DNA of 64,000 nt from Ktedonobacter sp. SOSP1-85 (GTDB taxonomy: Bacteria > Chloroflexota > Ktedonobacteria > Ktedonobacterales > Ktedonobacteraceae), in NCBI RefSeq assembly GCF_016587415.1, contig NZ_BNJI01000001.1, positions 5,743,501 through 5,807,500 of the forward strand, read 5' to 3'. Positions 51,047 to 59,841 of this stretch are shown piece after piece; the first letter of the stretch is position 1, and each line of letters opens with the position of its first letter. The translations under genes were made by a program, and so were the position numbers. Under the pieces are notes generated by a model. It had not been told where the DNA came from and did not search any database. It worked only from the letters and a program-made list of their open reading frames with translations.

Positions 51047-51368
51047 GGTTTTTTCTCTTATGTTTCTTTCTTTTTTCTTGTATTGCGCAAAGAAGTATCA
51101 ATAAAATAATTTTACATGAAAAGTTATTGGAATACACGGCTAACAGTAGCAATACCCCATGATCAAAATGCCCCTAAAAACCTACTATTTTTCTCCACTG
51201 GTCTTTGTCTTGTTGCAGGATTATGATACGTACATATTTGTATTGCACATATTTTTATCGGATGATAGTGAAACCCTTTCTTCTGTAAAGTAGGTCCTCT
51301 TGCCGCTCTCCATACTTTATGTTACTTTATCTTTTTAATACATATCTAGACGAGGAGCATTAAAAAGA
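51047..51368. other. Divergent intergenic region
   Basis: AT-rich spacer between the divergent relA/spoT and GNAT genes. GAGGAG precedes the GNAT start. No further gene seen. Confidence 0.5.
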
Positions 51369-51917
51369 ATGAATACATTTCTGGCAGGAGAGAAAGTGGT
51401 CCTACGTTCCTTAGAACTTGAAGATCTGGATATGTTTTGGACATGGTTTGCAGATCGCGAGGTAGTCAGATACTCTATGGGGACATGGCTGTTTCCCTGG
51501 TCGAAAAAGGAGACAGAACAGTGGCTACAACAAACGCTTCAGGATAAAGACACACTGACACTTGGGGTCGTGAAAAAAGATGGAAGTCAACTGATTGGAT
51601 ACGCAGGAATCGCCTCGATAAGCCGCATCAACCATTCTGGAGAATATTATATTTTTCTGGGTGAGAAAAGTAGTTGGGGACAGGGATACGGAACAGAAGC
51701 CACACAATTGATTGTCCACTACGGCATTGCAAGCTTGAATTTGCATCGAATCATGCTCACTGTTTCTTCGCTGAATACAGGTGGAATAAAAGCGTATACG
51801 AGAGCGGGTTTTCAGCAAGAAGGAATACTACGTGACGCCTGTTATCGCGATGGGGCTTATCACGACAAGATCGTTATGTCCATCCTTCGCCCAGAGTGGG
51901 AGGCTCAGCGCTCTTAG
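51369..51917 (+). CDS. GNAT acetyltransferase, RimJ/RimL type
   Basis: 182 residues. The fold shows VVLRSLELEDLDMFWTWFADREV at the start, the beta4 strand and acetyl-CoA pyrophosphate loop (GEKSSWGQGYGTEATQLIVHYGI) and the typical end LHRIMLTVSSLNTGGIKAYTRAGFQQEGILRD. Such enzymes acetylate protein N-termini, aminoglycosides or small amines; the substrate is open. It is a single gene ended by hairpin F. Confidence 0.88.
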   Translation: MNTFLAGEKVVLRSLELEDLDMFWTWFADREVVRYSMGTWLFPWSKKETEQWLQQTLQDKDTLTLGVVKKDGSQLIGYAGIASISRINHSGEYYIFLGEKSSWGQGYGTEATQLIVHYGIASLNLHRIMLTVSSLNTGGIKAYTRAGFQQEGILRDACYRDGAYHDKIVMSILRPEWEAQRS

Positions 51918-51961
51918 CGCTTTTTCTCATCACTTTAAGGGGTATTCACTGATGAAAAATC

Positions 51962-52023
51962 GCCAGAGGGGTGCGTCCTGTTTGTGTCATCATGACGACA
52001 CAAACAGGACGCACCCCTCTGGC
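51962..52023. repeat. Long perfect inverted repeat F (27-bp arms, 8-nt loop)
   Basis: Arms 51962-51988 and 51997-52023 are exactly complementary. It lies between the convergent GNAT and HAD genes. Confidence 0.92.
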
Positions 52024-52108
52024 AGATGAAACAGGGAGAGAGGCGGTAAAACAAGCAACTGATCTCGCTTTGTCAGACCATTCATTGTTGTCGAAGTGAG
52101 AAGATCAA

Positions 52109-52576
52109 CTATGACGGGATATGAAGAAGAGCGTGTATCGCGGCAATAGCCTGTGTGGTGTCCTTGAAATGAATAGCATGGATTCCCAGCTGCTGTGCCG
52201 CCTCAACGTTTATCAGCTTATCATCCACAAATAGAGCTTCTTCAGGATTGACTTCTAACCTCGTAAGCGCGCGCAGATAAATGCGAGCATCCGGCTTCGC
52301 AATCCCTTCCTCTCCATCAAAAACCATCAAATCTACCATTTCACTCAAGCGAAATTTCCGATTCATCGCTTCACGTGACCCGCCATTACAGATGGTCGCA
52401 ATCTTATAAAATGGGCGCACCTGAATCAGAAACTGAGACAATTCTGTATTCAGCTTCTCATATGATACCCAGAGATTCTGGGTTGATACCCCACGACGTT
52501 GATCCTCTCGGTATTTCTCCCAATCAATGTCAAGCAAAACCCCGCCCAGGTCGAAAATAAGAGCCTGAATAGCCAT
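52109..52576 (-). CDS. HAD-family hydrolase, short form
   Basis: 155 residues. HAD motif I is FDLGGVLLDID (nucleophile Asp8, second Asp replaced by Gly as in the epoxide-hydrolase-like group), motif II ATICNGG, motif III Lys in GIAKPDARIY and motif IV LFVDDKLINVEAA. The cap region is much shorter than in family members of 200 or more residues. The protein may be a natural minimal form or have lost its cap. Substrate unknown. Confidence 0.78.
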   Translation of the reverse strand: MAIQALIFDLGGVLLDIDWEKYREDQRRGVSTQNLWVSYEKLNTELSQFLIQVRPFYKIATICNGGSREAMNRKFRLSEMVDLMVFDGEEGIAKPDARIYLRALTRLEVNPEEALFVDDKLINVEAAQQLGIHAIHFKDTTQAIAAIHALLHIPS

Positions 52577-52654
52577 CGAATATCCTCTCTTCAGAGATTC
52601 CTATTTTTCCGCTTTTAAACTTACCGTTCGCTTAAATTTTGGGGCATAAAAATG

Positions 52655-54162
52655 GTAACTATTCAGGTTCTCTAAAAAGACTTGCATTGTGCACAAGAAA
52701 TCAGGTACGCTCTGCATATGGACCGAGATGCTCAAATCGACTGGCTGATCCAAGAACTCACCACGGTGCGTCGTGCATTGGATGAAGCCCTCCAAGAAAA
52801 TACGCGCTTGAAAGAACGCATTCACGAGTTGGAGTGCCAGCAGAAGAAAGACAGCCATAACAGTGGCCTGCCTCCTTCTTCTGACCGCTTTGCGCGTCGT
52901 CCTCGCTCTGGACGTGAGCGCAGCGGCAAGCGTCCTGGTGGGCAGTCTGGTCATCAAGGCCGTTCGTTGCTGCAACGGCACGACCCAGACCAGATCGTGG
53001 TTCATCGCCCAATGCAGTGTGAGCATTGTTCCTGTGACCTGCGTCTGACGCCAGCCCGGCCCACCGCACGCCGACAAGTGCTCGATCTGCCATCTCACCC
53101 CCTTCAGGTGACCGAGCATCAGGTGCAGCAGGTAGCCTGCCCTGAGTGTGGAGCGCTTTGCAGAGCCGACTTTCCAGTCGGAGTCAGAGCACCCGTGCAA
53201 TATGGACCTTCTCTGCAAGCCTTGGCTGTGTATCTGAGCCAGGTCCAATTGTTGCCCTATGCTCGGGTGAGCCAGGTTCTTGAAGATCTCTTTGGGCATC
53301 GGCTTTCCGTTGCAAGCATTGAGGGCTTTGTCATCCGTGCTCACCAGAGCCTTGAACCCGTTGAAGAGGCCCTCAAAGAAGCGCTCATCACCCAGGACGT
53401 TGTCAATCAAGATGAAACCGGCCTCTACGTCCAAGGCAAACGCCACTGGGTTCATGTCGTCTCAACCCCTCAGCTCACCCATTATGCGCATCATCCTAAG
53501 CGTGGGCGAGAGGCCCTGCAAGCCATTGGCATCGCTTCGCGCTTGCAAGGGCTGAGCGTGCATGATGGCTGGAGCAGCTACTGGGCGTACGGCAAGGGCC
53601 ATGCCCTCTGCAATGTGCATCACTTGCGAGAACTAACCTTCTTCGCCGAAGAAGAGCATCAGCTCTGGGCGAGTGAGATGAAGGTGCTGCTGCTGTTGAT
53701 GCGTGAACTTGTTGCTCAGGCCAAAGCTCGAGGATGGAACGCCTTTGCTGAGCCCATGCAAGTGGTTCTCATGGAGCACTATCAGCAGATTCTTGAGCAA
53801 GGCTATCAATCAGTTCCGGCCCCGCCTCTCGCTCGATCAGGCAAACGAGGCAAATCCAAGCAACACCCGGTACGCAACCTTTTAGATCGGCTTCGCATCC
53901 ATGCTGATGCTGTGCTGGCCTTCGTGCGTGATTTTCGTGTGCCTTTTGATAACAATCTGGCCGAACGGGACCTACGGATGCTCAAGGTGCAACAAAAAAT
54001 CTCTGGCTGTTTCCGCTCCGTCCAAGGGGCTGATGCCTTTTGCCGTCTGCGCAGTTATGTTTCCACCATGCGCAAACAAGGCCACCGCCTGCTCACTGCT
54101 CTTGAAACGGTGCTCGCTGGTGCTCCTCTCTTTCCCTCCTTCTCGTGAACCTGAATAGTTAC
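52655..54162 (+). mobile_element. IS66-family insertion sequence
   Basis: Perfect 16-bp terminal repeats GTAACTATTCAGGTTC (52655-52670) and GAACCTGAATAGTTAC (54147-54162). The flanks TAAAAATG and AAAAAATG agree in 7 of 8 positions, as expected for the 8-bp target duplication of IS66. Only the tnpC-type gene is present; tnpA and tnpB are absent, as in the ISBst12-type group. Confidence 0.85.
52718..54148 (+). CDS. IS66-family transposase (TnpC type)
   Basis: 476 residues from ATG 52718. An N-terminal coiled coil with a leucine repeat comes first, then the IS66 motif HNSGLPPSSDRF and basic RPGGQSGHQG. Next is a zinc-finger region (CEHCSCDL, CPECGALCRADFP), and the catalytic domain has Asp in VVNQDETGLYV, Asp in VHDGWSSYW with CNVHHLREL, and Glu in FDNNLAERDLRMLKVQQKISG. 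All features of an active enzyme are there. An upstream ATG at 52706-52717 region or 52682 is less likely because it lies close to the terminal repeat. Confidence 0.93.
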   Translation: MDRDAQIDWLIQELTTVRRALDEALQENTRLKERIHELECQQKKDSHNSGLPPSSDRFARRPRSGRERSGKRPGGQSGHQGRSLLQRHDPDQIVVHRPMQCEHCSCDLRLTPARPTARRQVLDLPSHPLQVTEHQVQQVACPECGALCRADFPVGVRAPVQYGPSLQALAVYLSQVQLLPYARVSQVLEDLFGHRLSVASIEGFVIRAHQSLEPVEEALKEALITQDVVNQDETGLYVQGKRHWVHVVSTPQLTHYAHHPKRGREALQAIGIASRLQGLSVHDGWSSYWAYGKGHALCNVHHLRELTFFAEEEHQLWASEMKVLLLLMRELVAQAKARGWNAFAEPMQVVLMEHYQQILEQGYQSVPAPPLARSGKRGKSKQHPVRNLLDRLRIHADAVLAFVRDFRVPFDNNLAERDLRMLKVQQKISGCFRSVQGADAFCRLRSYVSTMRKQGHRLLTALETVLAGAPLFPSFS

Positions 54163-54607
54163 AAAAAATGAATTTATTCCCCACTTAGGGCCAAAAAACG
54201 CCTATAAAACGATGCTTATTCCCCACCTGGCAGTAATGCTTGAGATTAAAATCAGGCTTCTTTCCCAAAGTGAGGATTGATTGTCGTTCACATTACTCAG
54301 AAATCGGGCGACTGTGAGGGTAATTCTCAAAACCGCCTGAAATTTAAGCGAACGGTGAGTTTAAAAATTGTAAAATATAGTGTTCTGTCCTACCACTTTT
54401 CGTATATCTTCTATTCATACTCTCCAGCAAGAGCGCGGTCAGTTTTTTCGCCGCTAGCTTCGCCACCAAAATGATGAAACAATAAGATATGGACTGCCCT
54501 GGCTTCGCTCTCATATTTTTACTTGGCGCTAACCAGCGTTACCTGATGCAGATGAGGACCATATATATCGAGGTGCAAGTCCACCTACAATATATCTGTA
54601 TGGCATA

Positions 54608-54643
54608 GAAGAAGAGGGAGGACATCATACCTCCCTCTTCTTC
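54608..54643. terminator. Stem-loop at the dnaE 3' end
   Basis: Perfect 14-bp arms GAAGAAGAGGGAGG/CCTCCCTCTTCTTC with an 8-nt loop, touching the dnaE stop codon. No T run follows. The stretch 54367-54607 holds no gene. Confidence 0.65.
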
Positions 54644-57600
54644 TAAAAAGGTTGGACTTTGATATTCTCTTCCCCGAGAATCTTTGCCACTTGCTGATGA
54701 AGCTGAGGTGAAAAATCGATGGTGTTCTCATGAGGGGTTAAGCGAGCGCACCATTCCCCATTACAGACCTCGATTTCGTAGAGATCATGCCCTTTGTCGG
54801 CACGACGCAGGCAGGCATGCAGATCCTGCACCTTTATTTTGGCGTCGGAGATGGCGACTTCATCTCCTCCCCAGGAATGCAGCGTGAACCAGATCAGATG
54901 CCGCTGGCGATTCATTTCCTTCTCCACAGCCTGGAGTGGCTCGATCTTGTTGCAGAGGACGTTGACTTCGTCACGCTGCTCTCGATACTGGGTCTCGCCA
55001 GTCAGGAGCACCACCTTGTCTTCCTCGATGTATTCTTTAAAGGTCTCATAGTCACGAGGAAAGACAGTGACCACTATGCCGCCCTGAGCATCTTCGAGGG
55101 TGAAACTGCACATCATATCGCCCTTTTTGGTGCTAAAGGCTCGAATGTTGGTGATGACGCCTCCCAGCATAACCGTCCCTTTCCCGACCTCTGCACCTTT
55201 TTCCAGCAATTCTGTGGTGCTATGTGTGACGCGCCCATCAAACAGGTGCGCCAGATAGGTCAGTGGGTGAGGCGAAATATAGACGCCGATGAACTCCTTC
55301 TCCCAGTCCAGGAGCTGTTTGCGTGAGATCTCCGTTGCCTCTGAAAGAGAAAAGGCAAGCGCCGCCGGGGCAGACGCAAGATCTTTAAAGAGACTAAAGA
55401 CTTCTCGTTCTCGCGCCTGGCGCTCTCGTTTGCCGTAGGTGATTGCTGTCTCAACTGAGGCCAGAAGCCGATGGCGCTTCCCTTCTCCCTCGATAGAATC
55501 CAGGGCGCCCGCCTTAATAAGATTTTCAATCACACCTTTTCCCACCGTGACGCGAACACAGAAATCGACGAGCGAGGTGAATGGTCCCCCGTCGGCACGC
55601 GCACGTAGAATCTCTGTGATTGGCCCTTCACCGATGCCTTTGATGGCAAGCAAGCCAAAGCGAATATTGCCCTCTTCGACCGAGAAACCAAGCTCGCTGG
55701 TATTGACGTCGGGACCCAGCACTTTGACACCCATTTTGTGGGCTTCGGCAATAAAGACGGCGACCTGCTTCGAGTCACCCGCATCAGCCGTGAGGGCCGC
55801 CGCCATATACTCCGCTGGATAGTTCGCCTTCAGATAGGCGGTATAGTAGGCGACCACACCATAACTTGCGGCATGTGCCTTGTTGAAGCCGTAGCCGCCA
55901 AAGGGCAAGACGAGAGTAAAGAGCTTTTCTGCATCTGCCGCCTTCATGCCATTATTGACGCAGCCCTGAATAAAATCGCCTTTGTACCCCTCGACTTCAT
56001 CCATCTTCTTTTTGCTCAGGGCTTTACGGAACTTGTTCACTTTGCCCCAGGAGAAGCCTGCCAGGTTGTTGGCGATCTGGAGCACCTGGTCCTGATAGAC
56101 AATGACGCCATAGGACTCGGCAAGCCATTCCGAAAGGCGTGGGTCGAGATATGTGACCTTCTTGCGCCCATGTTTACAGGCCACAAACTCCGGGATACTA
56201 TCCATGGGTCCAGGACGATAGAGAGCCACCATGGCCATGATGTCTTCGATACATGTCGGCTTGAGTTGCTTAAGATATTCGCGCATCTTTGCTGACTCAA
56301 GCTGGAAGACTGCAATGGCATCGCCATGCGAGAGCATGGCAAAGGCTTTCTCTCTCTTCTCACTCAAGACAGGGTTGGGGGTTGGGTCAACAGGAATCTG
56401 CTCTAGAAGCAGTTCTTCCCCCTGCGTCCTGGCGACAAACGCGAGGGCCTCTCTGAGCACAGAGAGGTTGGCAAGCCCCAGGAAATCATACTTAATAAGT
56501 CCCAAATTGTCTTCCAGCCACTTATGCTCGTAGCCACAGACCAGGGGGGTCGTAGGATCTTTGGGATCTTTGCGCGAAAGAGGCACAATCTCGTTGAGTG
56601 GCCTGGCCGAGAGCAGAACACCCGCTGCATGAACGCCAGTCGAGCGATTGAGGCCCTCCAACTGGCGAGCAAACTCAATGATTTCACGCACCTCTCCATT
56701 CTGACTGTAGAGAGCATTGAGTTCAGACACCTCATCCAACGAACTCTGGAGCGTTACCTTTGGTCCTGTCGGGATCAGGCGCGTGATCCGTTCTCCAAGC
56801 TCCGTCTTGCCGAGAGCGCGAGCCACATCCTTAACTGATCCTTTGGCAGCCAGAGTGTTAAAGGTCACCATCTGAGCCGTCTTCTCCAGCCCATAGCGCT
56901 GCATGGTATAGTTGATCACTTCTTCACGCCTGGAATCAGGGTAGTCCATGTCGATATCGGGCATATCATTGCGTTCAGGATTCATAAAGCGCTCAAAGAG
57001 CAGGCCATAGCGCAATGGATCAACGTTGGTAATCCCCAGACAATAGGCAATGAGGCTTCCCGCAGCCGATCCCCTGGCCAGGCAGGTGATGCCATGATCG
57101 CGAGCGTAGTTCGTCACATCCTGCTGGATCAGAAAATAACTGGCAAAACCTTTCTGCTTGATGATGCTAAACTCATAGTCAATCTGCTCCTGCACGCGGG
57201 TGCTGACCTCCCCAAAGCGCCATCTTGCTCCTTTTTGACAGAGATCATAGAGGTAGTCGTCGGGAGAGGAGAAACCAGCAGGTATATCGAAGATGGGTAG
57301 CCCGGCCTTCTTTGCGGTGGGATCGATCTGGCACCGTTCGGCAAGTGCCACAGTATTGCGCAACACTTCAGGGATGTCGGGATAGAGGAGGGCCATCTCC
57401 TGTGGAGATTTCAGGAAATATTCATCAGAGTCAAAGCGGAAGCGGTCCGGGTCATCATAGCGATTGTTCATCTGGATGCAGAGAAAGAGGTCATGGGCCT
57501 TTGCTTGCGCTTTGTTGACATAATGGAGGTCATTGGTCAGAATGGCAGGCATGTGCATGTCCTGGTAGATCTGATAGAGACCGGCATTGCATGCGTCTTG

Positions 57601-58155
57601 TGGAGAACCTTTCCCATAATGCTGTTGGAACTCTAAATAAAAATTCTCGGGACCAAAGACATCCTGGTACCAGCGAACCGCCTGTTGCGCTGCCTCCATA
57701 TCCTGCTTCTCCACCAGGAGTTCGGGAATTTCTCCGCCCAGACAGGAAGACGTCGCGATCAGCCCCTCGGCATGGGCCTGGAGCATTTTCTTATCAATAC
57801 GAGGTTTGCCATAGTAGAGGCCCTGCGTAAACCCCAGCGTGGTGAGCTTCATGAGGTTTTCGTACCCGGCCTGGGATCGAGCGAGAAGTACCAGATGCCA
57901 GTAGGCATTGCTCTTCTTGGGTTTGTAGTTGACATCTTCAACCAAATAGGCCTCCATGCCAATTACTGGATGGATGTCCTGTTTCTGGCACTCCAGATAA
58001 AACTCCATGGCACCATACATCGCACCATGATCGGTGATCGCCAGGTGTTCCATACTCAATGCCCTGGCTTGCTTCACCAGGGTTGGAATGCGGCTGAGAC
58101 CATCAAGCAAGGAATATTCAGTATGCACATGTAAGTGCGCAAAATCGCTCGCCAT
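54643..58155 (-). CDS. dnaE: DNA polymerase III alpha subunit DnaE
   Basis: About 1170 residues, the main replicative polymerase. The PHP domain starts at once (FAHLHVHTEYSLLDGLSRIPTL). The catalytic palm shows PDIDMDYPDSRREEVINY near residue 400 and CLARGSAAGSLIAYCLGIT. The finger region has YQDQVLQIANNLAGFSWGKVNKFRKALSKKK, and FGGYGFNKAHAASYGVVAYYTAYLKANYPAEY. A helix-hairpin-helix and an OB fold follow (VMLGGVITNIRAFSTKKGDMM). ATG 58155 is preferred over an ATG three codons upstream. It is monocistronic. Confidence 0.96.
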   Translation of the reverse strand: MASDFAHLHVHTEYSLLDGLSRIPTLVKQARALSMEHLAITDHGAMYGAMEFYLECQKQDIHPVIGMEAYLVEDVNYKPKKSNAYWHLVLLARSQAGYENLMKLTTLGFTQGLYYGKPRIDKKMLQAHAEGLIATSSCLGGEIPELLVEKQDMEAAQQAVRWYQDVFGPENFYLEFQQHYGKGSPQDACNAGLYQIYQDMHMPAILTNDLHYVNKAQAKAHDLFLCIQMNNRYDDPDRFRFDSDEYFLKSPQEMALLYPDIPEVLRNTVALAERCQIDPTAKKAGLPIFDIPAGFSSPDDYLYDLCQKGARWRFGEVSTRVQEQIDYEFSIIKQKGFASYFLIQQDVTNYARDHGITCLARGSAAGSLIAYCLGITNVDPLRYGLLFERFMNPERNDMPDIDMDYPDSRREEVINYTMQRYGLEKTAQMVTFNTLAAKGSVKDVARALGKTELGERITRLIPTGPKVTLQSSLDEVSELNALYSQNGEVREIIEFARQLEGLNRSTGVHAAGVLLSARPLNEIVPLSRKDPKDPTTPLVCGYEHKWLEDNLGLIKYDFLGLANLSVLREALAFVARTQGEELLLEQIPVDPTPNPVLSEKREKAFAMLSHGDAIAVFQLESAKMREYLKQLKPTCIEDIMAMVALYRPGPMDSIPEFVACKHGRKKVTYLDPRLSEWLAESYGVIVYQDQVLQIANNLAGFSWGKVNKFRKALSKKKMDEVEGYKGDFIQGCVNNGMKAADAEKLFTLVLPFGGYGFNKAHAASYGVVAYYTAYLKANYPAEYMAAALTADAGDSKQVAVFIAEAHKMGVKVLGPDVNTSELGFSVEEGNIRFGLLAIKGIGEGPITEILRARADGGPFTSLVDFCVRVTVGKGVIENLIKAGALDSIEGEGKRHRLLASVETAITYGKRERQAREREVFSLFKDLASAPAALAFSLSEATEISRKQLLDWEKEFIGVYISPHPLTYLAHLFDGRVTHSTTELLEKGAEVGKGTVMLGGVITNIRAFSTKKGDMMCSFTLEDAQGGIVVTVFPRDYETFKEYIEEDKVVLLTGETQYREQRDEVNVLCNKIEPLQAVEKEMNRQRHLIWFTLHSWGGDEVAISDAKIKVQDLHACLRRADKGHDLYEIEVCNGEWCARLTPHENTIDFSPQLHQQVAKILGEENIKVQPF

Positions 58156-58327
58156 CGTACACATCGCTCCTCAGCAAAATACTTACAGGCATTATAACAA
58201 ATGTTCCTTTTGCCTTTCCCAAAGCTCTTTCGCTGAGAAACGCGGGAATGGGAGCGCGTGGACCAGAGAAAACCAGTCACAAAAAGAGGCAAGAGATCTC
58301 ATCTTCTTTTACCAGAAATGCCTAAAT

Positions 58328-58382
58328 GTCCCACTCCCGTCCCATTCCCGTCCCACTTTTGTCCCAGGCATAATAGTAGACT
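58328..58382 (+). promoter_or_regulatory. SARP-type operator and promoter of the graspetide operon
   Basis: Four GTCCCA boxes at 58328, 58339, 58350 and 58361 are in exact 11-bp phase. TAGACT (58377-58382) begins 16 nt after the start of the last box, the same geometry as at 39281 and 42617; CATAAT at 58369 is an alternative -10. This is the most regular of the three operators. Confidence 0.72.
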
Positions 58383-58396
58383 TAAAGAGATAACAG

Positions 58397-58594
58397 GTGA
58401 AATCCAAAAGAATGCACAAGGAGGTGAAGAAAGCAGTATTTCAGAAAACATCAACGGCACAGCTCAAAGCAAACGCAAGACAGCACCAGCACGAGAGCTT
58501 GCCCTTCATGTCTGCAAGAGAACATTCTGGATGTCTACCGTTCAGCATCTTGTACGTTCTTACTCATGCGAAAAGAAAGGAAGATCGGCGATGA
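58397..58594 (+). CDS. Possible small upstream gene overlapping the graspetide precursor start
   Basis: A 65-codon frame (GTG 58397 or ATG 58412) ends in TGA that overlaps ATG 58591 of the precursor (ATGA), as in coupled genes. The peptide is basic and His/Gln-rich (KANARQHQHESLPFMSAREH) with no known family. A strong AAGGAGG at 58418 does not sit before a normal start in this frame. It may be a leader peptide frame or a chance opening. Confidence 0.3.
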   Translation: MKSKRMHKEVKKAVFQKTSTAQLKANARQHQHESLPFMSAREHSGCLPFSILYVLTHAKRKEDRR

Positions 58595-58809
58595 ACCCGG
58601 TAACGATTGTTGCTCCCTCTGGGAAAGAGTATCATTCTTCTGATGTCGCCACCATTCGTGCGCAACGGCATAGTTCTCTGGGGATGCAGTTTATCGGAAT
58701 TACGCCTCTGGCAAACGGAGCGGTCAGTGACAAAAATTCGACCAGCTCTAACGAGGAGACCTCCAATGACGGATCGAGTAAACTTGATCCCGTCTATGAT
58801 GATGACTAG
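58591..58809 (+). CDS. Graspetide precursor peptide (ATP-grasp-modified RiPP)
   Basis: 72 residues. The leader (about 1-46) includes VTIVAPSGKEYHSSDVATIR and FIGITPLANGAV. The C-terminal core is rich in Thr/Ser and Asp/Glu (SDKNSTSSNEETSNDG, then SSKLDPVYDDD), the residues that ATP-grasp enzymes join into ester or amide rings. ATG 58591 has AAAGGAAG upstream. It is directly followed, 18 bp on, by the ATP-grasp ligase. The assignment rests on composition and operon context, as usual for TgmA-type precursors. Confidence 0.75.
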   Translation: MNPVTIVAPSGKEYHSSDVATIRAQRHSSLGMQFIGITPLANGAVSDKNSTSSNEETSNDGSSKLDPVYDDD

Positions 58810-58827
58810 CGCAAGGAAGGTAGGCAC

Positions 58828-59841
58828 ATGATTTTCATTCTCTCACGAGATGGTGATTCGCATGTGCGGCGCGTGGTGACCGAGCTTGATCGGCTCGGTC
58901 ACCCGTGGTACCGCTTCGATCCGTTCGACATCCTGGACCAGATGCAGGTGACCATCTTCCCAGGGGAGTTGCAGAGGAGTTCTCTTCGTTTTCCCAATGG
59001 CACGACCCTCTACCTGGATGAAATTACCAGCGTGTGGAATCGCCGCCCCTCCCCTATAGAAGTACCAAAGGAGCGCACTGATCTGCTCGCACTGGAAAAG
59101 ACCTTCATCGAGCGAGAAGGAAAGGCTGGCGTGTGGGGAACACTGCGCGCGCTCCCAGCATTCTGGGTAAATCATCCCGATGCGGTGAGCGCCTCGTCCT
59201 ACAAGATTCGTCAGCTTGAAGTGGCAAGCGCCCTTCAGTTCTCAGTCCCTCACTCCATCGTGACCAATGTGCCAGAGCGTCTGCGCTCCTTCTACAAGGA
59301 GCACCAGGGGCGTATTATCTATAAGCTCATGGGATATCCAGCATACGAGGACGGTGCTGGAATTCCCCTCTCAACACATACAAGCCTCGTGCCACCAGAG
59401 CTAATCGAGCAGGCAGAACGTGTTTCGACCACCACCCATTTCTTTCAGGAGTACATTGACAAGCAGTATGATATTCGCGTGGTCATCATGGGCGAGCAGG
59501 TGTTTGCCACCGAGATCCATGCCCATTCTGAAGAAACACATATTGATTTCCGCATCGATTACAGCCATCTGACCTATCGTGTCCATCAGCTACCAGCAGA
59601 AATCGAGCAGCAACTTCTCGCACTCAATGCGTTCTATGGACTTCACTTTTCCGCGATTGACCTGGTGCGAGATCATGAAGGGAAATACTATTTCTTGGAA
59701 TTAAACCCTTCAGGGCAATTTGCCTGGTTGGAGGAGCCAACAGGTATTCCACTTCACACCCACCTGGCGCAATTATTGATACAGGAAAAGAAGGAGCAAT
59801 ACGCCGCCTATGAGACAGCAAACATCCATTCAGCATCGTGA
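58828..59841 (+). CDS. ATP-grasp peptide ligase (graspetide synthetase, TgmB/MvdD type)
   Basis: 337 residues. The start FILSRDGDSHVRRVVTELDRLGHPWYRFD is typical of ribosomal-peptide ATP-grasp ligases. The ATP-binding part contains KIRQLEVASAL, IIYKLMGYP, FQEYIDKQYDIRVVIMGEQ, and the metal-binding end SAIDLVRDHEGKYYFLELNPSGQFAWLE. The enzyme would activate Asp/Glu side chains of the precursor and close ester or amide crosslinks. AAGGAAGG precedes ATG 58828. It overlaps the methyltransferase gene by 32 bp. Confidence 0.9.
   Translation: MIFILSRDGDSHVRRVVTELDRLGHPWYRFDPFDILDQMQVTIFPGELQRSSLRFPNGTTLYLDEITSVWNRRPSPIEVPKERTDLLALEKTFIEREGKAGVWGTLRALPAFWVNHPDAVSASSYKIRQLEVASALQFSVPHSIVTNVPERLRSFYKEHQGRIIYKLMGYPAYEDGAGIPLSTHTSLVPPELIEQAERVSTTTHFFQEYIDKQYDIRVVIMGEQVFATEIHAHSEETHIDFRIDYSHLTYRVHQLPAEIEQQLLALNAFYGLHFSAIDLVRDHEGKYYFLELNPSGQFAWLEEPTGIPLHTHLAQLLIQEKKEQYAAYETANIHSAS

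Larger units (their letters stand above)
52613..54366. mobile_element. MITE-like element interrupted by IS66
   Basis: Outer inverted repeats of 27 bp (26 matching; 52613-52639 and 54340-54366, TTTTAAACT.ACCGTTCGCTT) bound a segment that has no own gene. Without the IS66 copy it would be about 240 bp. The right half (54171-54339) contains two copies of TTATTCCCCAC. Confidence 0.65.

Noticed and set aside
58258..58809. Long form of the graspetide precursor (183 codons)
   Set aside because: It would start upstream of the SARP-type promoter; ATG 58591 has its own ribosome site and a length normal for such peptides.
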